From positions 16,916,901 to 16,980,900 of the forward strand of contig NC_092699.1 of assembly GCF_964275005.1 (NCBI RefSeq): a stretch of 64,000 nt of DNA, given 5' to 3'. Each line of letters begins with the position of its first letter. The first letter of the stretch is position 1. The notes beneath the pieces are model-generated. The model had not been told where the DNA came from, ran no database searches, and worked only from the letters and a program-made list of their open reading frames with translations. Source of the stretch: Diadema setosum (lineage: Eukaryota; Echinodermata; Echinoidea; Diadematoida; Diadematidae). Position numbers and translations under genes: made by a program. Below are positions 1 to 12,270 of this stretch, in pieces.

Positions 1-638
1 CAGTTAAGAACAATGTCATAATACGAGTCAGATAAGACACAAGACCATAAATCACGTTACGTTGTGCATTGGAAAATGGCGACACATTATTCGGCCACTC
101 GTTTAGGAGATTCGGTCCACCAAACTGATGAATTTAAACTCTAATATCAACCCAAAATGCAATGGACTTGCCTCTAATTATTGCTGCAATATTACTATGC
201 CGAGTATGAACTGGTTAATGTCTAATTCTTCCTTCAAATGTACATGAATATCAAGGAACATGATTAGGATTATGTCTTGATTGGAAAATCGGTACAAGAG
301 GTCCATTGTATTTGATTAATTTGTCTGTGCGCTATGCTCCAGTTAAAGCACGCAAGGTATCAAAATGATATCATACTCAAAACCTATGCCTTACACCTTA
401 TACTAGTAGGTTCTCAAGCAAACTTTGCTCGAGTTCTTCTCTTGTTTGCGACAATGTGTGTCACCATCGATAGACATTCTCTATGCATGAGGAGTCATGA
501 CCAAAGTTTCAACCTTGTTGTGAAAACTGTCCATCATCCTTCTTGTCCTCTTGCCCTCACTCATGCCACTAGACTGACTTCTGTACGGAACTTTGAACAT
601 GCTAACCTCTGAAGACTTATACGAGTATTACGTAATAG

Positions 639-1202
639 AATTCCTAAATTATACAAGTAATAAGAAGTATAATTAGAATTCTATTAGTAATAATGAAGTA
701 TAAATCGAAGAGGTTCCCACCCAGCATCTCATTTGATCGATACTCTTCAGTTCTGAACCCTCCCTTTACAACACTGTACAGAAGTAAAAACTGGTGGGCC
801 CTTATACTGTATGCTGATGTTCTGCTTAATTGCTTGACTTGAGATGTCCATACGTATAAGAATGCTCCGTGCCTTTGGAACAGCAATGATTGTGCTTTAT
901 TTATTGCTTGTCTGTATGATGAGAAGGACCAGCGAGCTAATTGTCTGCATTGCATCCAATACTGCATGGTGTTGCTGGTCTGTCTATTTAAAGCCGTATT
1001 CTCTTTGAAAAGATGCTTACTGCTCACTGACACGGGTATTTATAGCCAACTGGGAATGCCTGGAATTTTTACCTACTTTGAATTTCATTATGTGACTTCA
1101 CTGCCTTAAACACCTGGGAAATGCTAACCTCTTCGACTTATACTTCATTATTACTAATAGAATTCTAATTATACTTCTTATTACTTGTATAATTTAGGAA
1201 TT
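639..1202. repeat. 77-bp inverted repeat with 410-bp spacer
   Basis: Arms 639-715 and 1126-1202 are near-perfect reverse complements (AATTCCTAAATTATAC... against ...GTATAATTTAGGAATT). No gene lies between them. It could be a MITE or a local inverted duplication; I saw no clear target duplication. The flanks 1-638 and 1203-1889 show nothing recognisable apart from one small palindrome around 1249-1270 (ATGTTTTCCCATGGGAGAACAT type). Confidence 0.7.
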
Positions 1203-1899
1203 ATGATCGTTCAATCGTTTGGTATCGTTTGTCATTTGTTACGTGAAAATGTTTTCCCATGGGAGAACATTACAAAAATGTTCTGCCCAAGGGCGAACAT
1301 AACCAATATGCCTGCATCACGTGACTGTGTTTAGCGAATCACTAACCGGTATTTGACTAACCCATTTAATATCAGTCAATGTTTTTCTCTTCTTCCTATA
1401 AGGCTCTGTATACGATATCTCTGGGCCGTCTGTGATACTATAATAAGAGCAACGTAACGATCCTCGTGCTCTTCCTGTCGCAGCTCCATTTCCTGGCATC
1501 GTTGGGAAATGAATTGATGTCCATGACATTGGTATTTCTACCATGTTTGGGGTACGAGGTATAGCTGAAATACAGACAGGTCCCTTTTCACCGTGCTTTC
1601 ACGTAGTACAGCTCAACTCCAGTGAACAATGGAAATTGCAGTCACCATACATGAAAGAAGCTATGTATACACAGGTGTAGGTCACGGTCAAGTGGCCTTG
1701 AGTATTTAAGGGGAAATTCACTCAATCAAAGTGACCCGGTTTTCTTGACTATACTATGCAGGGCCCCCCTTATATAGCATTTTAAATCTCTCTTCACTGC
1801 TATAGCTATAGGAGAATATCAAAGTCTCTTAGCATTAAGAATTATTTCTGAATCTTGGGGTACACCTATGGCACACATTCATTTAAAAAAAATCTCCCT

Positions 1900-2188
1900 C
1901 TCTCTAAAAAAAATCGAGTGAAAATTTTCACTCTAAAAAGAGTGAATACAAAAAAGAGTGAATTTCGAATGAAATTGGAGTGAATTTTGAGTGAAAATGC
2001 TCATTTTCACTCATTTTGGAGTGACGTCAGGGATCACTCCAAAATCTTCGAGTGATCCCTGACGTCACTCCAAAATTAGTGAAAATGAGCATTTTCACTC
2101 AAAATTCACTCCAATTTCACTCGAAAATCACTCTTTTTTGTATTCACTCTTTTAAGAGTGAATATTTTCACTCGATTTTTTTAGAGAG
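1900..2188. repeat. Foldback (palindromic) element built of GAGTGAA motifs
   Basis: Almost the whole 289 bp is self-complementary around about 2040, with ends CTCTCTAAAAA / TTTTTAGAGAG. It is rich in GAGTGAA/TTCACTC and carries TGACGTCA in each arm (2022, 2060). The 10-mer AAATCTCCCT occurs directly at 1890-1899 and 2202-2211, a possible target duplication with 13 extra bases on the right. Confidence 0.75.
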
Positions 2189-3020
2189 TAATTACTCTTT
2201 TAAATCTCCCTGATTTCGCTGTTTGGTGGTGTGATGTGTGTATGTGAATGTGTGTTCTTGTGCGTACGAATTAATGTGCATCAGGATATTTCACGACACA
2301 TTATATTCTTCAGATAATAAATAAGAACGAGATATGAAACTCGTCAGACTGACGAGTTAGGTGATACGCTTGGGGTTATCAGATGTCGGTCATCTGTGAT
2401 CGACAAAGAAAAGAATGTGATATAGGCACCTTGAAGTTATAATTGAGTTTGCATGCAAAACCGTTTCCCTAACCTCTCGGCCACGGGACATCCACGGAAA
2501 TGGTAAGGCAAAAAAGAAATGTATAGATATTACAGGGAGAAAAGTCAATGCCCACTCAACCAACGTGGCCGCGTGAACATGTATTGCATTGCTAGACGGA
2601 AATGCGGCCTTGTAACTACTGATGTCGCTATGCCATTTCTGGCAACTTGGGAAAAATACGTGCCGTAAACATAAAACCTATAATCGGCTGGTTTTGATAC
2701 CTTGCCTTTAATCACAATTTTCAGTGTGATGACGTCATCAAAGTACAAAACAATGATGTGGTCTTGAAAGACAATTGTTCAAAGTACAACACCTTCGTCG
2801 TCGTCATTACATATTATGATCAGTTTGACAAAGTCAGCCTGCAAAATTTTGCAGCAGTCGAAGCAATATGGTCTCCAACACAAAAAAGAGGGATATGGTG
2901 TGTGTGTGTGTCTGTGTGTGTGTATAGGTGCGTTTATATACGAATGTGATTTCTACATGGACGATATATGTAATACAAAATTGAAGAAAAAAAAAGTAAA
3001 ATAGCTAAGTATTTTGTTTC

Positions 3021-3102
3021 GTGATCTTGTGGGGTTCGAACCCGCACGTGTGCAACCTCACGTCTCTGAGACGTCGCCTTTAACCACTCGGCCATACGTC
3101 TC
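3021..3102 (-). repeat. tRNA-Leu(CAG)-like SINE module, copy 1
   Basis: Read on the minus strand: A box TGGCCGAGTGG, an anticodon loop CTCAGAG (CAG) within a hairpin, and B box GGTTCGAACCC. The acceptor arms do not pair, so this is tRNA-derived and not a working tRNA gene. Confidence 0.75.
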
Positions 3103-4466
3103 GACGAGAAAAAAAAAAAAGAGGAACGTAAACTTATGTATGTGAAAGATGAATCAGGAATCGTTTTGTCCACATTCCATTCTCATTTTCAGTTTTAAAC
3201 TGCAAAATTGTCAAACTAATAAGGAGATTTCAAAGAATAACATGCATGATTACTGCAGCTTATTGTCTCAGTTACCACACACTTAAGTTACAGAGGAAAT
3301 GGAGCAAAATCATCTGAGATAAAGGTGCTTAAACGTTGTCAAGTTAATGCACATAAAAAAAAAAAATCACCTCCCATAGAGATAACACGTAAACTTGTCT
3401 GATTTTGAGTCTTTACCTTTAATAACAATTTGAAGTATGATGGTAAGTCTTCTTGAACCAAGAGTGTGGAACGCAAGCTTCTACGTGAAAGATGAATCAT
3501 GACGATCACCCGTGACCGACACATCTTCAAAGGGATCAGTTATTAGAAGTGGAAGCCCTCGTGCCAAGCATATTGTCTCAGCAATTCCAAAGCAATGATA
3601 CCCTTACATTTATGCATACCATAATTTCCCTCTGAAATCAATGGTAGGTATATTCATGTACAATTGCTTGCCTTGTCCATAAACTTTGCTTTACAAACTT
3701 TCAGTGAAACGTGTCATAACATAATTCTGTAACTCCATTAGCAGGGATTGACTTCATAAAGAAAGATATATCAAATTGAACGCTTAGCGCGTATAACTAA
3801 GGGGGATTTTAGCCTGATGCTCTGTTCTTCACTGCTCAGATACCAACAACACTCATTACCTACGGCTACGTATAGAGAAACAGCCATGACGAAAATAAGT
3901 TATTCCTTTTCTTTGGCAGATAGACACACAACCCCTTTAAACCACACTATAATTGACATGGAGGGACATGAAAAAGTTCATTACTACTACTGAACAGTGA
4001 TGCCTTCTACTCATGTGGCACAAGATACCTCTATAGCAACATAAAACCTGTCTACAACTCCGTTATTGCGTCAAACAATAACATCCTGGAATTTCAAAGA
4101 GATGAGCGAGACGCCATACACCTGGCCTAGAGTTAATTCATTCAGTTGCCATTCCTGCTCCAGTTGAGTTATGCAAATTATTTTCCGACCTGTCTTGTGA
4201 CAATATAACAGGAACAAACGTAGAGAAAAGGAAAGGGAAAAGGAAAGGTGGCAAGCGGGGCACTGTACCAAGGGCAATTTAAACAATACGTATGATAAAT
4301 GAAGCAAATCCAACCTAGAGCCTCCGACAAAAAAAAAAGAGGAACTTGAGCGACTGTGTGTCGTGGGGTAGTATAATTGATAAGATAATACGATAAATGA
4401 CATCGATCGGAATAAAGCTGAACTGCCAAAAGAAACACAAAGAAAGAGAGAGAAAAAAATGATAGC

Positions 4467-4549
4467 GTCCTGCGGGTCTCGAACATCTCGTCCTAAGGTA
4501 GTGCATAATGACCATGCAGCGCGCTAAGTGACTATAAAGCCACACGGCT
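4467..4549 (-). repeat. tRNA-Met-like SINE module, copy a
   Basis: Minus strand: GTGTGGCTTTATAGTCAC, then TTAGCGCGCTGCATGG, a CAT-containing loop and a degenerate B box GTTCGAGACC. Best matched by its intact relative at 5161. Confidence 0.6.
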
Positions 4550-4588
4550 GTACCAAAGATTGGATGTGAAATTTATCTTTAATCTTTT

Positions 4589-4640
<52 letters not shown>

Positions 4641-5160
4641 CTTAAATATTTATACCATATACAACATGAAAAAGTTCATTACTACTACTAAACAGTGATG
4701 CTTTCCATTCATGTGGCACAAGATACCTCTATAACAACATATAACCTGTCTACAACTTCGTTATTGGGTCAAACAATAACAACCTGGAATTTCAAAGAGA
4801 TGAGCGAGACGCCATACACCTGGACTAGAGTTAATCAATTCAGCTCCCATTCCTGCAAGTTATTTAAACATACATGTTCCTACCTATCCTGTTACAGTAT
4901 AACAATAACCAATGAAGAGAAAAGGAAAGAGCAAACGAAAGGTGGCAAGCGGGACACTGTAACAAGGGGCAATTTACAACATTAAGTGTGACAAAATTAA
5001 TGAAGCAAACCCAATCTCCAAACTCCAATACAAAACAAGGGAAATAGAGCAGCCGTGTTCACGGGTTACGTACACTTGATAAAGTAATACGATAAATGAC
5101 ATCGGAGTAAAGCTGATCTGCCGAAAAAAAAAGAGAAAAAAAGAAAGAACGGATAAAAGT

Positions 5161-5237
5161 CCTGCGGGAGTCGAACCTCTCGCCTTCCGATATGGCGTTA
5201 TGAACAACCAGCGCGCTAACCGATTATGCCACATGGC
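5161..5237 (-). repeat. tRNA-Met(CAT)-like SINE module, copy b
   Basis: Minus strand: A box TGGCATAATCGGTTAGCGCG, loop TTCATAA (anticodon CAT), B box GGTTCGACTCC. The layout resembles elongator tRNA-Met; poor stems rule out a functional gene. Confidence 0.7.
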
Positions 5238-7001
5238 TGTCCTGAAGATCGAGTGCGAAACTTAAATCTAAATACTATCGTGACAGTGTTGACTTGTGAT
5301 GGCGCTATTCAACTTCCCACAAGTGGCAGCGTGGATTCGATCAATATACAGTTGCAAAGAAAAATTGGGAATCGTTCCGTACAGATTGCATTCTCATTTT
5401 CAGTTTTAAATTGCAAAATTGTCAACCTGATGAGGAGATTTGAAAACATAAAATGCATGATTACTAAAGCTTGTTGTCTCAGCTACAACATATTTATGTT
5501 TCAGAGGAAATGGAGTAAAATCAGATGAGGTAAAGGTGCTTAAACGTTGTCAAGTCAATGCATGGTTTAAAAAAAAAATCACCTCCCATAGACATAACAC
5601 GTAAACTTGTCTGATTTTGAGTCTTTACCTTTAATCACAATTTCTAGTATGATGACGTCATCATATTTCAAAACCATCACATGGCCTTGAAAGGCAAATG
5701 TTCAAAGTGCAACATATCTGAATTTGGGGTAATATTGAGCTTAAACAACAGAGATACGAGCAAATGAATGTCAGAAACAGTACCTCAAAAAAATCAATTC
5801 CACTTTTTTGATTTAAAATGACGATATGATGACGTCATCGCGTATTCCTGGCAATACTGATACTTGGAATGTTACTTACAATTCATATACTTTTGTAATA
5901 TGCAATAGAAATATAGGGTCAACGGACGATTTAAAGAGCTATGGCGAAATAAACAAAGACATGTTTTTTCACTATATTTGCAGAAAGACGCGCACGCGGA
6001 ATTTCAACTTTGACGCCAGTGCATTCCTTTGTTATAGGTCGTAATCGATCGGAAATCAATGGATATTATTACTCAAAGTATCAGGAATCCAAATCAGTCA
6101 AAAAAATTGCATTTTCATGTTGCTAACGGGCTCTGCGCGCGAAATTGCGCGGACGGACGCGCACGCGAGAAAATGTTTGAAACGCTTAAAATTGTCGGAA
6201 ACTTCGAGATTTCCCATTGGGAAGTCGTTTTGAGCCTTTTAAAATTTTGACGCGCGCTTACGCGCGCGTAATGATGACCTGTGTAACTAGCGTTAAAAAG
6301 TAAGATAGAGCGTGACCTGAACTTCATGTCCACCGAAAATGATACAGAAATGACATCTAGTTATGAAGTTATGATCGATCATGTGACAAGGTCCGAAAAT
6401 CACAAAATGGCGCCTAGATGACGTCATAGATATGTAACTGTCATGAAAACCTTATTGTGGCTAGATTTTGTCATGAGACATGTTGACTGAAAATGTCATG
6501 TTATTTCGTAATGTCATTCTTGAGATATTGACGACACAAAATTGTCCAGAAAGAAAGAAGAATAAAAAAAAACGAGATATGAAACTCGTCACACTAAGGA
6601 CGAGTTAGGTGATACGCTTGGGGTCATCAGATGTCGGTCATCCGTGATCGACAAAGAAAAGAATGTGATATAGGCACCTTGAAATTATTCAGCGTGCATG
6701 CAAATCCGTTTCTCTAACCACTCGGCCACGGGACATCCACGGAAATGGTTAGGCAAAAAAAAAAAATGTATAGATATTACAGGGGGAAAAAGTCAATGCC
6801 CACTCAACAAACGGGGCCGCGTGAACATGTATTGCATTGCTAGACGGAAATGCGGCCTTGTAACAACTGATGTCGCTCTGCCATTTCTGGCGACTTGGGA
6901 AAAATACGTGCCGTAGACATAAAACCTATAATCGGCTGGTTTTGATACCTTGCCTTTAATCACAATTTTCAGTGTGATGACGTCATCAAAGTACGAAACA
7001 A

Positions 7002-7443
7002 TAAGCCAGTTCGGGGTTCCACTTTGAGCATGAGCAGAAAAAGGTCATCTGTACCAGCAGAGCATGGTGGTTTTTAAATTCACTGAGATAAGCATCTGTA
7101 ATGTAATGATTATTCAACTGATCCCTATAAGTGGTGCTTGCCAGCACATCCACATGACAGCAAAAGCGGTGTCTGACAATATCAATAGAAAGAGATTGTT
7201 AATACATTCAATGCAAAATAATGAAATGGATGCTTTCCAAAATGTCAATGGAAGGATCATTCTGGTCACCTGGTCTATGCAAGTTCATCCTTTGTTTGAA
7301 CATGACTGATGAATTCCATAAATTGTTACGTTGGGCAAGCTCATGCCTTCTGTCGCTTGAAACTAGTGGAGTGCCTAATCAACTGAGAAAGAAGAAAGGT
7401 CATTTGTACCCATGTGCCCATGAGCTAACCCCGAACTGGCTTA
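7002..7443. mobile_element. 442-bp TIR element inserted in array unit 2
   Basis: Ends TAAGCCAGTTCGGGGTT / AACCCCGAACTGGCTTA are perfect inverted repeats; inner parts (AAAGGTCAT...TGTACC) also pair. The two other array copies (near 2750 and 8150) read straight through this point (ACAATGA), so they serve as empty sites. No transposase is present. Confidence 0.8.
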
Positions 7444-7585
7444 TTGACATGGTCTTGAAAGACAATTTTTCAAAGTACAACACCTCCGTCGTCGTCATTA
7501 CATACTATGATCGGTTTGACAAAGTCAGCCTGCAAAAGTTTGCAGCAGTCGAAGCAATGTGGTCTCCAACACAAAAAAGAGGGAT

Positions 7586-7621
<36 letters not shown>

Positions 7622-7713
7622 GGTGCGTTTATATACGAACTTGACTTCTACATGGACGAATATGTAATACACCATTGAAGAAAAAAAAGTAAAATAGCAA
7701 AGTATTTTGTTTC

Positions 7714-7794
7714 GTGATCTTGTGGGGTTCGAACCCGCACGTATGCAACCTCACTTCTCTGAGACGTCGCCTTTAATCACTCGGCCATACGTCT
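7714..7794 (-). repeat. tRNA-Leu(CAG)-like SINE module, copy 2
   Basis: Same A and B boxes as the copy at 3021, with point changes (GAGAAGTG in place of GAGACGTG). It follows a (TG)n run at 7588-7619 as in the other copies. Confidence 0.75.
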
Positions 7795-8410
7795 CGACGA
7801 GAAAATATGACGAACGTAAACTTATGTGTGTGAAAGATGAATCAGGAATCGTTTCGTCCACATTCCATTCTCATTTTCAGTTTTAAACTGCAAAATTGTC
7901 AATCTGATGAGGAGATTTCAAAGAATAAAATGCATGATTACTGCAGCTTATTGTCTCAGCTACAACATACTTTAGTTTCAGAGGAAACGAAGCAAAATCA
8001 GCTGAGATAAAGGTGCTTAAACGTTGTCAAGTCAATGCATGGTTTAAAAGAAAAATCACCTCCCATAGACATAACACGTAAACTTGTCCGATTTTGCGTC
8101 TTTACCTCTAATCACAACTTTCAGTGTGATGACGTCATCAAAGTACAAAACAATGACATGGTCTTGAAAGACAATTGTTCAAAGTACAACACCTCCGTAG
8201 TCGTCATTACTTATACTATAATCGGTTTGATAAAGTCAGCCTGCAAAATTTTGCAGCAATCGAAGCAATGTGGTCTCCAACACAAGAAAGAGGGATATTG
8301 TGTGTGTGTGTGTATAGGTGCGTTTCTATACGAACGTGATTTCTACATGGACGAATATGTAATACACCACTGAAGAAAAAAAAAAGTAAAATGGCTAAGT
8401 ATTTTGTTTC

Positions 8411-8507
8411 GTGATCTTGTGGGGTTCGAACCCGCATGTGTCATGGTATACCCTACTGTAAAGTCATGTAATGTCGTTGTGTTTCTACTGTCTTGTTCTC
8501 TCCTGTC

Positions 8508-8545
<38 letters not shown>

Positions 8546-8870
8546 AATGTATTCACAAGAATCCTTTTGAGTGGTTCACAATTTACAAGCATGCTTTTCA
8601 GTGAACCTCTCAGTTCTTTCTTTTTTTTTTATCCTCCAAACATAACTTTGTATTTTGCCGGTATGCATGTATAATTTCGTATTTGTTAACCATTATCTAC
8701 CATGTAAAGTCGAATACATGCCTATGTTATATTTTCTGATACATTTCGTGTTATGTTTGACGAAAAAGAAAGAAGGAATGAAATAAATGAAATGAAAATG
8801 AATGAATGAATGAATGTGTGCAACCTCACGTCTCTGAGACGTCGCCTTTAACCACTCGGCCATACGTCTC
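8411..8870 (-). repeat. tRNA-Leu(CAG)-like SINE module, copy 3, split by an insertion
   Basis: The B-box part is at 8411-8435 and the A-box/anticodon part at 8820-8870. The two parts are separated by 372 bp with ATGTGT on both sides. Joined, they match copies 1 and 2. Confidence 0.75.
8442..8813 (+). mobile_element. Retroposed insert with (GAAT)n tail
   Basis: Sits inside the tRNA-Leu-like module, flanked by ATGTGT (8436-8441 and 8814-8819). It contains an internal A29-type run (about 8513-8541) and ends AAATGAAATGAAAATGAATGAATGAATGA. A tail of this type is seen in truncated non-LTR retrotransposons of the CR1/L2/RTE kind. No coding part remains. Confidence 0.6.
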
Positions 8871-9158
8871 GACGAGAAAATATGAGGAACGTAAACTTAT
8901 GTATGTGAAAGATGAATCAGGAATCGTTTCGTCCACCTTCCATTCTCATTTTCAGTTTTAAGCTGCAAAATTGTCAACCTGATGAGAAGATTTGAAAAAA
9001 AAAATAAAATGTATGATTACTGCAGCTTATTGTCTCAGCTACAACATACTTAAGTTTCAGAGGAAATGAAGCAAAATCAAGTGAGGTAAAAGTGCTTGAG
9101 CGTTATCGTCTATGCATGGTTAAAAAAAAAAAAAAAATCCCCCCATAGACATAACACA

Positions 9159-9439
9159 TAATCTTCGCTGATTTTGATATCTTGCCTTTAATCACAACTT
9201 CTAGTATGATGACGTCATCAAATTAGAAAACATCGACATGGACTTGATAGACAATTGTTCAAAGTATAACATATTCAACGTATGTCGTCAGTTTGGTATT
9301 GACTGGACGATCAAACACAGGAACATGAGGCAGCGATTAGTAATCTTCGCTGATTTTGATATCTTGCCTTTAATCACAACTTCTAGTATGATGACGTCAT
9401 CAAATTAGAAAACATCGACATGAACTTGATAGACAATTG
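9159..9439. repeat. 99-bp direct repeat, offset 182
   Basis: 9159-9257 and 9341-9439 are almost identical (TAATCTTCGCTGATTTTG... to GACAATTG) and each carries TGATGACGTCATCA. A local duplication inside array unit 2. Confidence 0.8.
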
Positions 9440-11451
9440 AAGGGGTCGATGCAATATAGTGCTAACCCACACAATGTTCATTTTGAGATAATCGCTGTTG
9501 AATGTTTGGAAAGTCCATACATTGTATATTGATAAAACATGAATGCATGCATTTTTTACCATCTTATTGGTTGAATTCAAATATGATATTTTCACGGAGG
9601 TTAGAGTGAAGGATAAGGATTATGAAAATGCTTAATCGTGTCATTAATTCCCAATCAATGACATCCCTACTATAGGCATATCATAATTTCTCATCTAAAA
9701 TCAATGGTCTATAGGATTCATGCACCATTACTTGTATAGTGCATAAACTTTGCTTTTTAAGCTTTGAGTGAAACGTGTCATAGCATAATTCTGTAATTCC
9801 ATCAGCAGTGATTGACATAATGAAGAAGAAATATATATCACATTGAACGCTTAGAACCTAACGGGGGGGGGGGGGTATTATAGCATGATACTCGGTTTTT
9901 TACTGCCCAGCTAGATGCCAACAACATCCATCACTCACGGCTACGCATAGAGAAACAGCCATGGCGAAAATAAAACTTTGCTTTCTCATAGGCACAATGA
10001 CACAGAACCCCGTCAAACACACTTTTCTTGGCAGGGATGGACATGAAAAAGTTCATTACTAATACTAAACAGCGTATGCATTCCATTCATGTGAAGCTAG
10101 ATACCTCTATAGCAACATAAAGCCTGTCTTCAACTCCGTTGATAGAACAATGACAACCTGAAATTTCAAAGAGATGAGCGAGACGCTATATACACCTGGC
10201 CTAGAGTTAATTTATTCAGTTCTCATTCCTACTTCAAGTTGGGTTATGTTATTGTAATCATTCCCATCTGCAGTATAACAAAACCAAAGTGAGGGAAAAG
10301 GGGAGAGAAAAACGAGAGGTGGCAAAAGGAAAACTGCATGCACAACTGCAATCCATAGCATTGCGTGTGACAAGTGAAACAAATGTTTTAGTTGTTATAG
10401 CAGTGTTTTATGAGCATAAACAGACAAATAGACAGACAATGTCAAATTTAAAAACCATCAATTTAATGTCAGAGAAGATGGTAAACAAGATGCATTGAAA
10501 CCGTAACTAAATCGAACATATTCAGATATAACATTCTTGAATTAAAAACAAGATAAAGAAAAATAATGTCCACGTCAGGATTAAAAAAAAAAACCGCCGC
10601 ACGAACATGCATTATATTCTTGATGCAAAGTTCCAAGGATTGTCTCATTAATTTAAAAGCAATGATTCCCTTACCACCACCAGCACCACACCACAATGAC
10701 GTCTCTAAAATCAATGGTAGCACATATCATTGTATCTTGCATTGAATTAGCTCCCTTTTCCTAAACTACCAGTGAAACGTGCCATATTATATGGTGTAAT
10801 TCGATCAGTAGTGATTGACTTTAAAGAAGAAAGATAATGCAACAAATTGAATGCTTACCACATTGCTTATAGGGCTATTCCAGTTTGGTACTGATCTGTT
10901 CTATTCTCCCAGATGCCAACAACACATATCACCTATGGCTAAACTAGTGAAACAGCCATGACGAAAATAAACGACAGAGAACCCTGTCAAAATCACTACA
11001 CTAATTGGAAAGGTATTGCCCGAAATTCCTCATATAATATGAAGCAATATCAAGTCACTTCCTTCCCTGCCTGTCTTTAACTCCGTTTTTGTCAAACAAT
11101 AACAACCTGGAATTCTAAACAGATAAGCGAGACGCCATACACCTGGACTAGAGTTAATTAATTCAGTTCCCATTCCTGTTAGTTATGTAAACGTACACGT
11201 TCCTAAATATCCTGCTACAGTATAACAAGAACAAAATCTAAATGAAGAGAAAAGGAAAGAGAAAAAGAATGGTAGCAAGCGTGGCACTGTTTCAAGGGGC
11301 AATTTACATTACGCGTGACAAAATTAATGAAGCAAACCCAACCTCCAAACTCCAATACAAAACAAGGGAAATAGAGTAGCTGTGTTCATGACATCAGAGT
11401 GAAGCTGAACTGCTGAAAAAAAGAAAAGAAAAAAGAAATAAAAGGAAAAAG

Positions 11452-11530
11452 TCCTGCGGGACTCGATTAACTTCTCTCCTTCCGGTCGGGCATTATAAAC
11501 ACGCAGCGTGCTAAGCGATTCTGCCACACG
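11452..11530 (-). repeat. tRNA-Met-like SINE module, copy c (decayed)
   Basis: Recognisable TGGCAGAATCGCTTAGCACG, then a loop with TTTATAA replacing TTCATAA, and a damaged B box containing an insertion (GTTAATCGAGTCC). Confidence 0.55.
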
Positions 11531-12187
11531 GAAGATCCGAAGATCCTGTGCGAAACTTAAATCTATCTATGTATGCTATACACAACACAAATTTACATTG
11601 ATATTCAGTTTTTTGGCGATATACGTCAAGTGACTGATAGCGCTGTTCAACTTCCCACGAGTGGCCGCGTGGATTCGATCAATATACAGTTATAAAGATA
11701 AATCGGGAATCGTTTCGACCAGATTCCATTCTCATTTTCAGTGATCGACAACGAAAATAATGTTAAGTAGCGACTTGAAGTATAATATAATATTGAGAAA
11801 TATTCGTGAAGTCCAATTCTTTATGCAGTCCTACATAATTCAGATGAAATTGTTTCTGTCATGCAACCAATTGAAAATTTCGTGTGGTGTCGGCGTGTCC
11901 AAGTAAGTTGATTGGAAAGGATATGTGAATGAATATTTACCAATAGGTCTTTATATTGTAAAAAAAAAATCAAACATGGCCATGCGGTCTTTTAAGAGCC
12001 ATCTTCACTTTAACATTTGTAATTTCAAGTCCAAGTTGCCAGTCAAAGCAATGTGGTCTCCAACACAAAACAAAGGGATATTGTGTGTGTGTGTGTGTGT
12101 ACGTTTACATGAAAACGTGATTTCTACATGGACGAAGGTGAATACTCCATAAAAGAAAAAAAGCAAAAGATGTAAGTATTTTGTTTC

Positions 12188-12270
12188 GTGTTCTTATGGG
12201 GTTCGAACCCGTACGTGTGCAACATCACGTATCTTGTGACGTCGCCTTTATCCTCTCGGCCATACGTCTC
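12188..12270 (-). repeat. tRNA-Leu-like SINE module, copy 4 (diverged)
   Basis: B box GGTTCGAACCC is intact. The anticodon hairpin is altered (CACAAGATACGT) and the A box reads TGGCCGAGAGG. It again follows a (TG)n run near 12081. Confidence 0.7.

Larger units (their letters stand above)
2329..6570. repeat. Array unit 1 (about 4.2 kb)
   Basis: Starts at CGAGATATGAAACTCGTC with a 21-bp palindrome (AACTCGTCAG-A-CTGACGAGTT) and ends in AGAATAAAAAAAAA. It contains, in order, a partial tRNA A-box segment (~2472), a TGACGTCA palindrome, a TG run, a tRNA-Leu-like module, a long middle section, two tRNA-Met-like modules, further CRE palindromes and a CpG-rich patch (about 6130-6275). No credible coding region. 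Unit 2 follows head-to-tail. Positions 3341-6570 match 12513-15636 with high identity. Confidence 0.75.

Noticed and set aside
2329..2380. Helitron 5'/3' terminus
   Set aside because: A hairpin is present, but no CTRR end or T-to-A insertion context could be shown, so it was not called as such.
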